Source: Nemania diffusa (lineage: Eukaryota; Ascomycota; Sordariomycetes; Xylariales; Xylariaceae). Taken from it: DNA of 64,000 bases. The position numbers and the translations under genes were made by a program. The stretch lies in assembly GCA_038501195.1 (NCBI GenBank), contig JBBPUQ010000007.1, forward strand, positions 1,651,501 through 1,715,500, given 5' to 3'. The notes under the pieces were generated by a model that was given only the letters and a program-made list of their open reading frames with translations, did no database searches and was not told the origin of the DNA. This document shows positions 22,582 to 35,700 of the stretch, in pieces (the stretch's first letter is position 1; each line of letters starts with the position of its first letter).

Positions 22582-25385
22582 GATGTCGTGTTAACGAATT
22601 GATATGTTTTGTAGTAGCTTACGATGCTATAGTAGCTTCCAACTTTCGCGAGAGACTCAAGGAGCTGTGATCGTTCGTTCTAATTGCCCTAGACCGCAGG
22701 TGTTTGTATTGGACTGTCTTATTCTTAATATATACACTTTCGCCTCCCATATCAGTAATTCCCCTCATCTATCTTCAGTGGCAATGGGCATCAAGACATT
22801 TCGTGGTAGGCTTGATAAAATTGATAGGCTTGGTAGGCTTGGTAGGCTTGGTATCATGGTGGCATATGTCTTGAACAATGAGCGGGTTACCGCATTAGGG
22901 AATCCCACTGGCGATCTTAACTATGACAACATGTAGCCGCATAAGCATAGACCTCTCTGTGGGGAAGTGGGCACCAGGGACAGGTCCAGATCCCCGACGT
23001 TCGTGTCCAATAATCGATTTTCTCATTATTTTTATCTACCATGCCCCACTCAACGTTCGTTTTTTTTTCGGTCTGGGGTACGGGGATTAGGTCGCATTGC
23101 ATTGTGTAGACGACAACCATTAGATAACCGGATATTCAGGGAGGAAACCCTCGGCGCGTGAAAAATTTCGGCTTCCGTCGACTAGAATACCGGCTATCAA
23201 ATTCGGCTTCACGATAAGGAGATGTCAGATACGACAACACGGGTCCCGGAAATAGGGTGCTCGCGTACGTAGGTAAGTACTGATCTGCGGGGATGGCTGC
23301 TGGATAACGACACCCACGACCAACCGAGATCTCATCGAGACTAGGTTCCGCGAACTATTCAAGCACCTCGCTCTGGTTCTAAGGTAGATGATCCGCAATA
23401 GCTGTCCTTGAACGTGAGGGATTCTACGAATAGATGCACACGCGGTCACACGCCTTCACTCCTAGTTTCGGGCTGCTTCCTGAATAGTCCTGCCGGCTGG
23501 CGCACCACTGCCGGCATCGCCTTTCTCGGGATGGCGCAGGTACCGCTCCAGACTAACGACGGCAAGCATTACGGCCCACGGCACAACCACGTGAGGTGGC
23601 ATTTAGGAAGCCGTACCGGCTGCTTGCCATAGACCTGTACTAGCCAAGCACTGGCAATATCTCACCGAGCTCGAAAGCGCTTTGTGTGTGGTTGCCATCG
23701 GCATTGCTCCTTGGAAGCACGCGATGCAGTACGCGCTGCATTTGCGAGACTAGTCCAACGCTACAGTAATCATTTCGTACCCTGCTACGGCCGAGAGCTC
23801 GGTACCGCCTACTAGCTCATGCCACATGCAGGTCACGTATGTCTATTGTAATGCGCGTTTTGCATATCGCGGGATACCGTGTCATGGTTTCCCAGCATCC
23901 CAAGTCATGCCATTCGGGCAGCGTAGGCGCGTCGTCTCCGGGCTAGCCCGAGTGTGAGACGGGGAATTGAGGTCACGTAGTGCCACCGAGATCGGTATTC
24001 ACTAACCCGTGTGGCCACCGACGGCGACGAAGAGCCTAGCCACGACGTACAGCCCACCTGGATACGACACCGTATCGAATAACATATGGTGCAGAGCGAG
24101 TGACGAGCGACGCGCTAACCCAGGAGGGCGCGATACCTAAGGCTAGATCGCTTTGTAGTTCACATGCGGCTGAAAAACCACACCATCCGGAAAATCCCGC
24201 ATAAATCTAGGTCCGATAACATCCGAAGCATCGGTTTAGGAAGTACCATAGTGATAGATATTCTCGCCCGCGTTGCCGCGTTTGACGCCGATGACGTTGC
24301 TTGGCTCAAAATGTGTGGCTTCGATCTAGACGAGGGCGTCATAGGGCGTCATCGCTGGCGAGTGAGCATAGAGCCTATTACCACGGGATAGATCCTGCGT
24401 TGAAGCATAAGGGAAACCTGTAGCCAGGTTTGCAAAATCAGGCCTGATAAGCTACTAGTAACTAGGAGGATATCACCCCTAAGAACCCCTCAACTGGATG
24501 ACATCGTCTCTTACTAGGTCGAGTCCCGTCTCCTTTTCTTCCAAACTTGTTTATTCTTTACGTTTCGCGGGACGCAGCTCTGTGCTGTTGTCATTATCGG
24601 TATTTTCCCGCTGCTTCCTCTTCTGCTTTCGTCCAGTTTCATCGAGACAAGACAACATACGAACAAGAGCTCCAACGGCACCGATCCGCGCACGTATAGT
24701 CGGCTTTGAGCTTCTGGAGCTGTCAAGTGGAAAGGCTCGAGAAGCGGGTATGTAAACGGAGGAGAGTGTCTACTTACCTGCGTGGGGCGGTGTCGTCTAT
24801 GTTGCACTTATGTGTGCGGCAATTCCTTATTCTGGCGAAGGCGCAGTTGTGGTTGTCGCGAAAAAATAGCCCGCAGCAAGCGAGATCAACTCGCTGTTAG
24901 GATCTATATCATCATACATCTCGTTCACGGTTAGGGACGGATCCTCGTGCATTATAACACAATGTTTGTGATCTAGGTCTAGCACCTAGTGGCTCACATG
25001 CTAATACAGATATAGAGAGTGAAATATCTCCACGATGGCTCAATTAAACAGTATCTGCGCGGTAAGCTAAAAATTCACATTAGCTACAATTCTGAAATAA
25101 TATTCTTTCATACAGAGCTCACCCGTCATATCGATATTAACCCAGATGACTAGAGCTGTCGCCTGATCCCGCTGTTTCACGGTATCAGCTTTATAAACAT
25201 TCGTCCCCCATGACATATCCCTTAAGTAAGGTGGTCGCCGATGTGTCTCAACAAGCGTTGATAAGAATGTTCAGATAGTAAATATCTGGGTCTTCCCCTT
25301 CCATCTCTACCTGCCCAATCCTCAATTGACTGTTGTAGATTAAGATATCTAGGAAGACTGCCCATCACGTCAAAACTTGTTTCGC
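22582..25385. other. Intergenic stretch, 2.8 kb
   Basis: Upstream of the dehydrogenase and downstream of the next minus-strand gene. It holds three tandem copies of TAGGCTTGG at 22825-22852. Otherwise there is a GC-mixed region at about 23200-24400 with several short open frames on both strands and none recognised. No RNA gene seen. Confidence 0.5.
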
Positions 25386-26654
25386 TCACTTCTTATAAGA
25401 ATTAGAGACGCTGTTAGGAAACATAGTAGCAGCACGGAGTAGGCCGCGCATAGCATCTGGTAGCGAGCCCTCCTGCAGCGTGCTGACGTAGTCGTCAATA
25501 ATTTCGTTATTCTCAATCTCTTGAGCTTTCGTTCGGGTAAGCCAGTACTCAAAAGGTCCCCCTATTCGCCGCGTTAGCTCTACTTCTCCCCTTGCTATTT
25601 TAAATAAATATGTCAAATGCGAATAGGCTTGACGGAAGCCTAAGATTTGGGGCCCAGCGAGGAAGGGAGGCATAGCTGCAGTTGTTTCGAACAGCAAACA
25701 GCGAATAGTAACTTACGGTTTCGCGCCAATGCATCACCCAACTCACTACACCGTTCCTTGGGCGTGTGCTCGGTGTGTAAGTCGAGGAAGTGGTTGATCA
25801 TTTTAGAAATATCCTTCAGCGGCCACTTACACTACAAAGTTATAACATTAGCCATCTCGACTTGTAAGTTGTGCATCAGGCCGGGCTCGCTTCGATTGGG
25901 CCAGCTATCCGCTACCATCAGGCCACGGATATTTCCATCTCGGATTCAAAAAATAGAAAGGGGTGAGGGCGCGCAAAAAGCATGGGGATAAGCTAATACT
26001 CACAGGCGCGCTAGGTACTCTTTTCGAGCCAGCTTCTAGGTATTTCCTCGACTTACAGAGCCGGCAGTCCCAGTATCCGAGGCGCTGAAAAGATGTTGTA
26101 GGCGCTCCTGGTGAAGCGGTACTATCTGCATCTGTAACTGCAGCCACGATACTGTCATCAGCATCAGCATCAGCGTCTGCCTCGCCAGCTGCAGCTGTCA
26201 AGTCGCCATTATGATTCACAGTGCCGTCGAATTCCCCGTTCTCGCTCTTCTTAATGCGCTGTCTTTTGTGCTTGCCTGCCGGCGCTGCGGTGCCTCCCGA
26301 GCGATAAGGACCAGTGTGAGAATAAGGCGCGAGGCTGAGACGAGCTTGGGCGTCCAATATCTCAATCCGATGCTTGCAGTGACGAATGTTATGACCACAG
26401 TCTAGGATGCGGATCTGAAGTGTGCGTATCTCTTGGGGACTGAGGTCTGGTTGTGTGGTCAGCTGGGTCTGGCAAAATTCCAAGTCGTAACGGTAGGCGA
26501 TGAGGTCCTGGTTCATTTGGCTACGGGTGATGAAATTGAGATCGCTATCCTCGTATTTCAATGCAGCGGCCCCTCCTCCGAGGGGAGCCGAGGAAGCTGG
26601 GCTAGCGCCTGCTGCATTGTTGTCATAGCCGTTGTTGCTGCGAGAAGGTGTCAT
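25386..26654 (-). CDS. Conserved fungal protein with possible Cys/His zinc site
   Basis: Protein of unknown function, 313 residues, three exons on the minus strand: 26654-26004, 25831-25717 and 25561-25386. Phases agree and splicing yields the continuous block CKWPLKDISKMINHFLDLH, then RGPFEYWL across intron 2. Features: a low-complexity Ala/Gly/Ser N-terminus; a predicted helical region at about 45-105 containing Cys and His residues; a basic KHKRQRIKK stretch near 130 that could be a nuclear localisation signal; a run of alternating Ala-Asp; then CRLC (Cys197, Cys200), Cys218 and His231/236/239, a spacing compatible with one zinc ion. The Cys218 ligand appears only after splicing. I recall no named family with this arrangement; a nuclear or DNA-binding role is inference. 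The unspliced first exon runs on for about 30 unrelated codons, so an ORF-only call would truncate it. Confidence 0.65.
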
Positions 26655-28251
26655 GGCAATCTTGCTATGTTCGTGCTATCACTTGGTTAGCGGGTTGAGG
26701 TATGAGGGTAAGCTGAGCTTTAAGAAAGCTCCGCAGGTTGGGCGAGGACTCAATCATGAGATAAGGCTAGATACATACTGGTACCAGTATGCCAATATTA
26801 GGCACAATGCGCGCCAGGTGATTGCTTCTGTTTGCACCATGAAGAGACATGATGGCAAGATGCAGTGACACGATTTGAGAAGAGACCGGGACTAATGCGG
26901 GAAAGGGATTCACTGAGACAAGTACGGTCGCAAAGCTCAGGATATGCAAGTGACGCCAGTATGGAATTATCAGCAGGCGACGCTCGCAATTGACAAGAAT
27001 TAGCACAAGCACCAGACAATCAATTTGTTGGTGGCCTTTGTCAGTTCATGTGTTGAAGGCAGGTATCCCCAGTTAAGTGCAGAATTAGGTGGGAGGTACG
27101 TGGGGAAAAAGAAAAGAATTGGAAGTAGGTAGGTACCTAATGGAACAATGGTGATAAGGTTGGTGCTGAGATTATCTGATTGATTCCGGAGGAGTCCAAA
27201 AGGATAAACATGGATCGCAATTTCCTTGGAAACAGAACATGCGATGTATGTGTGTAAGTTAGTATGTATGTAATGCTCTTTCCTTCCCTCTCTCTTTTTT
27301 TTCCTTCGTTTGTTTCTTTTTTCTGCCTAGTTTATAGGGTATATAGGGGCTATGGGGAATTTCTATTGGCTACAGTGCCTATAAGACTACCTATACATCC
27401 TTAGTGCTACACCAGCTCCTTTCCCAATACACTATCTAGTTGTTCTCACTCTTCACAATTGATAGCTTCTTAGTGCATGTCACCACTTCTTACAATTCAT
27501 GAAGGTAACAAGGCTAGTTAGTTTGTTTTATTGCGAGAAAGAAAATGCCTGAAGCGAATATGCCTATCTCTCTCTGACAAAAGTGTATCCCTTTCGGGAC
27601 TAGCGCATGTACTAAGACATAAGCAAAGGGGAAGAGAATGTGGAGAGCTATTGTGGCAACATTCGTTCTGTCCTCACGCGATAAATGCGTGATTGATTGC
27701 AAAGTTAATACACGTATTAGTATTAGTAGAATACCTATTGCTATTTAATATAGGTATAAGATCAAATCTCCTTCCTTCCCAACAGCAACGTGTTTACACG
27801 GCAGATTGAAGGAAAATACTAAATAGATATAAACTTACAAATGAGAATGGCATCATGGTAGGCCAATGGGAAATGCTAGTTAACAATGATTGTGTACGAA
27901 ACGTTTGTTGGATACTAAGAGAGCTAGAAACTGCGTAGTTATACATCAGGTATTCACAATTGTTTCAAGTGATTACTACCCAGATAGTGCAGGGGAAACC
28001 AACGTTTGGTATATTTAGTATTGAGTATCGTCGAACTGACGTACACGCAATAGCCTGGAAAGCTACGACAGATATCGAGCTTGCCTGATGTGAACCACAC
28101 AGGTTCGGTGCTGGAAAGCAAAGGAGGTGACCCGCCCCTGAAACGCCATGGCTATGCAGCAACTCTAGGCTATCCGAGCCTCCGGAGTAGGCTAGATGAT
28201 AAGACCAACACCTGCGAATGCATAAATGCAAAAAGAAAAGCACTGCCCAAC
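26655..28251. other. Intergenic stretch, promoter side of the unknown gene
   Basis: 1.6 kb between two minus-strand genes. It includes pyrimidine-rich tracts (27285-27330) and AT-rich DNA. These are likely the promoter and 5' leader of the gene ending at 26654 and the 3' region of the kinesin gene. No other gene was recognised. Confidence 0.55.
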
Positions 28252-30494
28252 TCAGCAAACGCCACCAGCTACCAGACCCTCGTACGCACGGTCAACTGTC
28301 CGCCCGCCCATTCCAGGGATAGTGCGCAATTGCACAAGCGTCTCAATACGAGCGCCATCTTCTTCCCACTGCATCTCCAAATACTGCACTAGATCACGCG
28401 CCTTCTTCGGCCCCAGGCCTTGGAGTCCCATAATCACAGATACGTTTCTCGAGTTGACGATATCAAGCAAAGCCTTCGAGATTGGTCCTTCGTCTATTAC
28501 CGAGCCCGGATCCATCTTCGCAACTTTAGACTTCTTCCCTTTTCTCTTACTCTTTCCCATGTAACTTTCATCGTCATCATCGTCGGCCTCAGCACCATTA
28601 AAACCATCGTCATCCACTCGAGACCACCGACCGGGATTCTTAATCCTTTTCTCGATTGGTTGCTCTAAAACAACTGTCATGGGTTCAATGATGCTAATGT
28701 CTTCATTCTCATGGTCTGCAGCGATACGAGCCTTGAGTTTCTCAATTTTGCCGAGAAGCTTGGCTTGACCGGGGAAGTAAGGTAAGGCCATCTCGTACAT
28801 TTTCAAGGCGCCTTCGTGTTCACCGCGCTCTTTGTGCTGCCGTGCCATGAGGAGAAATCGCAATCCTTCAGATCGCGTATCATCATGCCGTCCATCATCA
28901 ATGCGCCGCTCGAGAGCCTCGAGGCGTCTTTTCACTTCAGCACTAAGCTCTGGAGATGGCGGCGGCACCGATTGTGATCGGGCGGCCAATATCTCACTAA
29001 CCTTCTTCTCTACCATAGCTTCGATCTGATCTGCTGATATCGACAGTTGGGATGGCTTCAGCTGTCGAGATACTGCTGTTGGGCGGACTAGTTCGGGCCG
29101 AGTAATCTTAGACGGTCGGTTTGCAACATCTGAATCTGAAGGGCGTTTATGTGGTTTAGGGGACCGTTTGACAGCTGTATTGGCTGGCCGTGGGATAGGA
29201 GCAGGTTTCACTTTATCGGTGTAAACACTAAAAGCTTTGACCGGACGGTCTATCGGTTTGCTTGTAGCAGTGACGGTAGCTGCTGCCCCTGCGTTGATGT
29301 TGTGAATATTTGCGAGAGGTCGCAAGGGTTGGCGGGTGATGTTTGAGCCGGAATTAGTAGTCGAGCGAGGCGGCTGCTTATAGACAATCTCATTCTCGAT
29401 CTCGCGAACCTCAATACGCTTTGCACGAGAGCTGACGTTCAGACTACTGAGAGTATCCAGATGGTAGCTCCGGAGAGGGGCGAGATTGAGGATCATGATG
29501 GTGATTCCATTGTTCTGGCCAAGGGAAAGGATCCGTGTCATCTTAGATTCCCTAAAGGGAATCCGCCGTTCTCCCCGGGAGATGGCATCGATACATTGGC
29601 TTAACACGAACAAGCTCTTGTTGATAGCAGCGGATTCCACTAGACGCTCTTTCCCATTGTCTGTTCGTCGATTATCTTCTGACCCAGCCAAATCAATGGC
29701 TGAAGCAGTGCTCTCGCGAACCATGTCGCCTGTAGTCTGTGTCACCTTAACGCGTAGGATCGCGTGGCTTCTGCTACTGTGGGCATTCAGCTTGGTAGCA
29801 GCCGTGACACGGTTCATGTTGGCCTCAATGTATAGTTGTTCAAAGTCCTTGAGATCTTGGCAAGGGCGTTCGGATAAACCAGCAACAACTGTCTTGCCAT
29901 TGGCTTCGGCGCGTAGGGGTAAGCCCGAGGGTGTACGCTTCTCCACGGGCTCAAGCAGGTCGAATACCTTATCATTATAGATTTCGTAGTATGAGAGGGC
30001 AACAGCAACAGTGGTATCCCCACTGGAGTCTTTGGCAATCTTCTTTGCCCTGCGAAAAACACCACTTAGTAGTCTTGGAATGACACCACGATCCGCGAGC
30101 TTCAGGCCTCCTCGCATCGTGTGTGTCTTGCCGGTGCCGGTGACACCATACGCAAATATCGTTACATCGAGGCCGAGGAAGAGGGACTTGAGGTGAGGAG
30201 CAACTATTTTCCCACAAAGGGCATAAGTCAGTATTGTTACGTGATTCAAAATCACAGTTCAGATCTCAGGATCGCGTGCCCACCTTCAGCTGTAAACAAG
30301 GCTTCCTGTGTGGTGGATTGGTCATAGACACTGTTGAAGGCGAAAGAGAACTCCTCCGACTCGTTTCTAGGATTAGGAATCTTGACAACATTGCTGGACT
30401 TCCCATCGTCGTTGCTAGCAGGGCGGACAATAATGTCTTTGTCCGCCTCCTTTTCCAGGAGCGGACGTATGCGTGCAACAACCCTCACCGACAT
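28252..30494 (-). CDS. Kinesin-10/KIF22-type motor with C-terminal HhH
   Basis: Microtubule motor with an N-terminal motor domain, 720 residues in two exons (30494-30284 and 30203-28252) split by an 80-base intron. The motor spans about residues 1-310: VRVVARIRPLL at the start; TIFAYGVTGTGKTHTM as the P-loop block; LNAHSSRSHAILRV as switch I; SAIDLAGSED as switch II; and INKSLFVLSQCIDAI. Residues about 320-430 are a basic Pro/Ser-rich linker, followed by a coiled-coil-like stretch and a TPR-like helix pair near 500. The end (about 640-720) contains helix-hairpin-helix motifs: VIMGLQGLGPKKARDLV and LRTIPGMGGRTVD. This motor plus HhH layout is that of KIF22/Kid chromokinesins, which bind DNA and help chromosomes move on the spindle. 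The start is the first ATG in frame (30494); no ATG lies upstream before an in-frame stop. Confidence 0.9.
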
Positions 30495-31495
30495 CGTATG
30501 ATTCAATTGATGTAAAGAAAGAATGATTCATCTATGTAGTGAAGACGTCTCTCTGTATAAGCAATATAATGACGCGATGGGTGCTTCGTGGTTAGATGCG
30601 GTGTAATATTGTCGGTGTTATTGTCTAGTGTAAAAGGTTAAGTAGCTCCTAGCTGGGTGCTGAATTATTGACTTGGACCGACGGCACTAAAGCTAGAGCT
30701 TGAGCAAATCAGAGTCGCGTTCTAACGCTGGAATGGGGAACTTGTTGTTAAGGGGCAACGGACCCACCGCTAGCTAATACAATGGGGTGGGCCTCACCAA
30801 AAACCTTAAGCTACCTCCTAGGTAGGTACCTAACCAAGCCACTTAGGTACAGGTAGGTAAGAAGATGATATTCACTATACCTACATATGTAGGTAGTAAT
30901 TAGGTACCTTAGTGTCTATTAATATGAATGTAAATATCAAGCTATTAGCATCAAGAGTAGAACATTACCTACCTATATGTAGGTAGGTATGTCAGTTCAT
31001 GAGGATATGTATCATTAGGCCTCAATGAGCCGGTGTTGATCAGCATTACCAACACTGTCTGAGATTATGAACCAGCCAGCCAGTGCACCTTAGTTTCGGC
31101 ATTTTTTCATTTAATATACTTTACCGAGAGAGCAAATTTAGAAATAAATGGCTCTTGTTGCTTTCCAGGAAGCAGATATTCATCAAGGTTGTCACGTGAA
31201 AAGTTATAAATCCCACTAAGATGACCCAAAAAAAAAGGAGCGGTATCTTTATTCTGCGCTATATACTCCGACCGTGCCGGAAATGCAATATATACTAAAT
31301 AGGCACCATTTGTCGGACCAGGATTGGAAATATATACAATGAATGATTGGGACAAATGTCCACCCCAGTTACGCGCAAAGATGCAAGAAATCAAGATGTT
31401 CCAAGACCGCGCAGACCCATGCTCGAGCCAATGCACCCAGCCATGCACCCAGCCGCCTCAGAATTTATATCCCGAAAGAAACCATCTTGAGTTCT
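30495..31495. other. Intergenic stretch rich in CCTACCTA/TAGGTAGG words
   Basis: Between the kinesin and the GH64 glucanase, both on the minus strand. From 30815 to 31000 the sequence repeats TAGGTAGG, CCTACCTA and ACCTAGGT-type words, including a perfect 14-base palindrome CCTACATATGTAGG at about 30881-30894. Such words are frequent in Sordariomycete spacers and occur elsewhere in the window (39785-39815, 59560-59595). No gene was seen. Confidence 0.6.
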
Positions 31496-32794
31496 CTATG
31501 ACCAGCCGCCCGCGGTAACCCGGAGCAACGTGGGGTTCGCGCCCGCGACGGTGCCGGCGGCGTTCTCGCCGCCGGGGTTGACGTCGTCGTACGAGAAGGA
31601 GTAGCCGAGGCCGTCCTCCTCGTAGACGTGCACGACGCGCGAGTACTGGCTCGTCGGGTCGGTGGTGTAGTAGCTCGACGCCGGCAGGCTGGGCTGCACG
31701 TTGCCGCCGTCCAGGAGCAGCGTGCTGCGGTGGAAGGCGGCGCAGAGGCGGGGCACGACGGCCCGGTGGATGGCGTTGTCGCTCGCGATGATGGCGAACG
31801 GGCCCGAGTTGCAGCCGTAGATGTCGGCGATGGTGGGCTTGGGGTAGGCCCGGTTGTCGCCGTTGCAGCTTAGTTGGTCGCCGGAGACGCGGCAGGCAAC
31901 GTTGCCGCTGTCGGTCTGCGTGGCGATGGTCAGGTCTTCGCTGGCATACTTGGTCCACACCTGGTCGATGTACCCGGTGTAGTAGTCTGACTGCCAGGTA
32001 GGTTCAGAGGCAATGTAGAGATTGGGCGATAGGACGCGGAGTGCCTCGCCCTTGTCGTTGGTCATGCAGAGCTTGTCCCATCCAGCATTGTCCACTGCAT
32101 TCTGGGTATTCAGATCATTGCATATGTTTTGGACTGCCCCGGGAATCAGGCCTTTAACAACTTGTGTTACGTTGGCACCTAAGGTCAAAGCCATACCCAT
32201 AGCCATGCCTACCCAGTCAACATAGGAGACATTGGCAAATATTTGGCCCTGGTCCCAGTTGAATTCGACGAAACCCCATTTTATAGAGGCCGAGGGATCT
32301 TCCGGGTTTGATACCGAAGGCTCAACAATAGCCGTCTTCCCAGTGTCAGCACTCAGGAGAGTGAAGAACTGAAGTTCGCCTTCAGCCACCCAGATACGAG
32401 AAGAAATGAGGTAGTCCGGGATTGTGATTTTGGAAGTTGAACCCATTCCTCCTAGGGGGATTTTGATGTCGCCGGTTATAGCGACCGGAATCGCCGAGCC
32501 ACCAGCATCGGGGTAAAAGAAGTTTCCATCGGGGCCCACCAGGCAGGCAACGCCGTCACTGTCTGTGCCGGTGATGTATAAATACATCTGGTTCGAGCCG
32601 AAGTTGTTGACGATTTCAAGCTGCAGTGGGTTGTCTCCATTAGCCGCCTTTGTTTCAGATGTGCTGTTGATGGTATTGTGCTCGCTGATCACGATATTTT
32701 CAACGCCTCCTGGTTTGACAACGAGAGGGCGAGCCAGTGAGCCAGTGACAAAGGCCGCAACAGTGGCCGCAGCCAGCCCAAATAGTCCACGCAT
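31496..32794 (-). CDS. Secreted GH64 beta-1,3-glucanase
   Basis: Single-exon gene of 432 codons for a glycoside hydrolase family 64 enzyme (thaumatin-like superfamily), which cleaves beta-1,3-glucan from fungal walls or substrate. A signal peptide is visible at residues 1 to about 21 (MRGLFGLAAATVAAFVTGSL then ARP). Family blocks: LEIVNNFGSNQMYLYITG at the start of the first beta sandwich; IPDYLISSRIWVAEGEL; KWGFVEFNWDQGQIFANVSY followed by VDWVGMAMGM, where the Glu of VEF and the Asp of YVDW are the likely catalytic acid and base by family position; then Cys-bearing segments AVQNICNDL, KLCMTND and VACRVSGDQLSC. The length fits the family. The last 480 bases (31496-31980) are clearly more GC-rich than the first 800. 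Role in wall remodelling, nutrition or attack on other fungi is inference. Confidence 0.88.
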   Translation of the reverse strand: MRGLFGLAAATVAAFVTGSLARPLVVKPGGVENIVISEHNTINSTSETKAANGDNPLQLEIVNNFGSNQMYLYITGTDSDGVACLVGPDGNFFYPDAGGSAIPVAITGDIKIPLGGMGSTSKITIPDYLISSRIWVAEGELQFFTLLSADTGKTAIVEPSVSNPEDPSASIKWGFVEFNWDQGQIFANVSYVDWVGMAMGMALTLGANVTQVVKGLIPGAVQNICNDLNTQNAVDNAGWDKLCMTNDKGEALRVLSPNLYIASEPTWQSDYYTGYIDQVWTKYASEDLTIATQTDSGNVACRVSGDQLSCNGDNRAYPKPTIADIYGCNSGPFAIIASDNAIHRAVVPRLCAAFHRSTLLLDGGNVQPSLPASSYYTTDPTSQYSRVVHVYEEDGLGYSFSYDDVNPGGENAAGTVAGANPTLLRVTAGGWS

Positions 32795-35700
32795 TTTTAG
32801 TAACTCTGATGTTCGTCAACAATATGTACGGGACGAATGTAGGATCGAAGGGGTGTACTGTACACCCAATGAACAACCGACAAGTGAGTAGATAATAAAA
32901 GAATGACAGTTCAAAGATAGAACCAGTTGAAAAGAAATCAACAGTGCGCCGTGACAGTGACAGGAAGACCAGCCAAAGAACTGGTGGTATCATTCACTAT
33001 ATATAATACAATTTAGATCTCACATGATATATCCCTAGGACTGCCGCCGGTCCAGTGCGGTACCTTCAACCCCCGCGAAGAAACGTTACGAGCATATCAA
33101 CTAGCATCTTGCTTGCTAGGTATGATGAGAATGTGCTACTACGTGCTTAACCTATCATGCCTCACCTTCCTGTTACGGCCAGGGGGAGTTATTCGGTTTG
33201 AAACTGCCAGTAAGTAGTAACACTGATATTGCTGTGCCGTGGGTTGTGGCAGAGTTGAGAGTCTTGGCAATACCCTGGATGCTAGGATCGCACTAAACAG
33301 GGGTCGTATTTTGAGGATATTCGGGAGACATGGGCCATCGGGAGTGGTTCCAAAAGTGGATTAAGGAAGGATCTGGGGAATACATAAGATCAAGTGAATG
33401 GCTATCGAGAGAATTGCCCGGAGAACCTCCGTTGAGGCGTTTCGCAGCATCTTACCTGCCCATATTAGTTATAAGCAAACCAGCTCATTGAGCTGATGAG
33501 AACATTCGCCAAGGTCAACTTGATCACATTGCTACCTATAGTTTGTTTACGCAAGCAATCAAAAGAAGGAAACAAAGTCCTTATCTTTGAAGAAGCACAC
33601 GTAGTAGTTGAGTAAATGGTGAAGAATGCTGCAGCTTGTTCTAGTTTTGAATGCCTTGAAGAACTGCTGGAAGATGTACGCCAATGTCTTACCTCCTTGT
33701 GATCTCTGCATGGTAAAAGGCCCTGACTGGTGGAATAGCGGCATTGCCATCGGTAGAGTCAACCTCTAGGATACTTCTCCCTACGGACATAAGCGATGCA
33801 GGTTTGCCTATGTGAGAGTTGTCCTCTCGTTAGCGGAGATAAATTCGGCAATACTCATTGCTAGGTTCAAGGGCGTTTCCCTTCATACCATATACAGATG
33901 GACTGACAATTTCGAGGAAGAGTATAATAGTTAAATATACTAGGATACTAAGAGATATGTATCATAAATAATTTCCATATCGTAGGTTTGATGCCGTGGA
34001 TCAAAATTCAGCAGCATATTCGACCTACATCAAGAAATTAGCAGTGTAAATTGCGGGGGAATAAAAGCCAAGCTTCTTGGCTCAGCTCTGGAGGCCACCC
34101 TACATTTGACAATCAGGTGGAATATTCCGTGCACGTAGTGTAACATTTCAGCTCAAGACACTCATAGGAGACTGTCTCGCTATGTGAATGGCTGCCAAGA
34201 CTTCTATACCACGTGTGCTGTCACATCAAAGAAATTTAGACAAGTATCAGGCACTGGCAACAAAATAGAGTTTGAGTCCTCTCATTGGTAACTCTTCCAC
34301 ATATGAATGGGCCTAGGGTAATATATATCTGACTACCTAGTCCTTGTCAGTTTTATTCTCCGCCGGTAATTGTTTCCTTTGACACGTGATTACAGGTAGA
34401 AGAGGAAACACAATGTTTATGGCCGAGATACAATGCCAAATCGCAAAGACTAGAGCGGCAAAGATCGACCCGGGTACTCGGTTCCATTAAACCATCTGCG
34501 TCTGCACAACACGCATGGTGTGGTATCGCGTCGATCATTTCCGGGCTGTCAGACTAGGCATGCAAGGGACGGTAGAAGATGGAGAATTTACCCACATGAC
34601 TTAAAGGGCACCTTACCTAATATGCCAGCTGCTGAACGTAAGTGGCCAAGGCGAGACCAGGGTCACCCCCCGTCTAATCTCGCTCTAGACGCCTTCTTTT
34701 AAAAGAACGGCAGAACATTTCAGCGACTGGACCTATTATAGAAAAGGATTTATATCCATGCTCACGTCGCTTCTACTACATGAAACACGGGTGCGATGTC
34801 TCTAATAGAGTTTAATGAAAGGAACACTCGGAACACTCAGTGATGCTGTTGGTAAGCTGCCGATTGGCGCACGAATACCTACAGTATATTGACTCCACAC
34901 GATGTAAGAGTATTACCATAGGGCCTAGGTAAGCGACGCAAAATCCATCCATCGCCGAGACTAGATGGCGGTGAGGATTTATTCGTGAGTAGGAAAACAA
35001 GCGAAAGGAAACTTTGGTATAAGAGTCACCAACCTGTGGTCACGTACTCGGGTCTATGGGAGCACAAAGTGGCATCAGTCCTATAACCGTTACACAGGAT
35101 TCTATAAAGTGTCCACGCGACATCAACTACAGTACGGGCGTAACTTAAATGCTGGCCATTACCGGTGCCATATTGGCTGTGGCGTTTATAAACCTCAAAA
35201 CAGGCGCCAGCTACTACCCATGCCACGTAATGGCTTGCAACCGCCGCTCCGCTCATGCTGTCAACCTTGTCCCGTCACACACGGTTTTAAGTAGGTACTT
35301 GAAAGCGTGATCCTGTAGTTGGAGGATTCGCCGCCGAGCTACTGCCGAGATTGCGCACTAACACGGTCCTGCCTTTTAAGGCATGTAATACTCGAACCAA
35401 CTCTCCCTTAAAGGCATAACAAGAGGATCGGCACCCAATCTTGCTAGGACGAGACAATATTTATCGAGCCCCCATCTGCAAATTCTGCCTATAAGTAGAT
35501 AGAGATGTAGTCAACTTACAAGCTAACCGAGGTATCAAGATAGTGCTCACCACCTTCAACAGGAACGAGCTTCTTACTCCTTCAGGCTTAAAAGCGACGG
35601 AATTGCCAACGCCGAGATATATCGCTAAGAATATATGGGCATGATCTATTCCCCAGGACCTTATCAACGTAAAGACGGTAGAACTTAGCGGAATAGTGAT

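Noticed and set aside
25386..25697. Separate small gene beginning within the dehydrogenase-side flank
   Set aside because: The frame upstream of 25561 is intron; splicing it to the exons at 25717-25831 and 26004-26654 gives one continuous protein.
35288..35310. 16-base word shared with 6888-6903 as a possible dispersed repeat
   Set aside because: Similarity does not extend into either flank and one such match is expected by chance in a window of this size.
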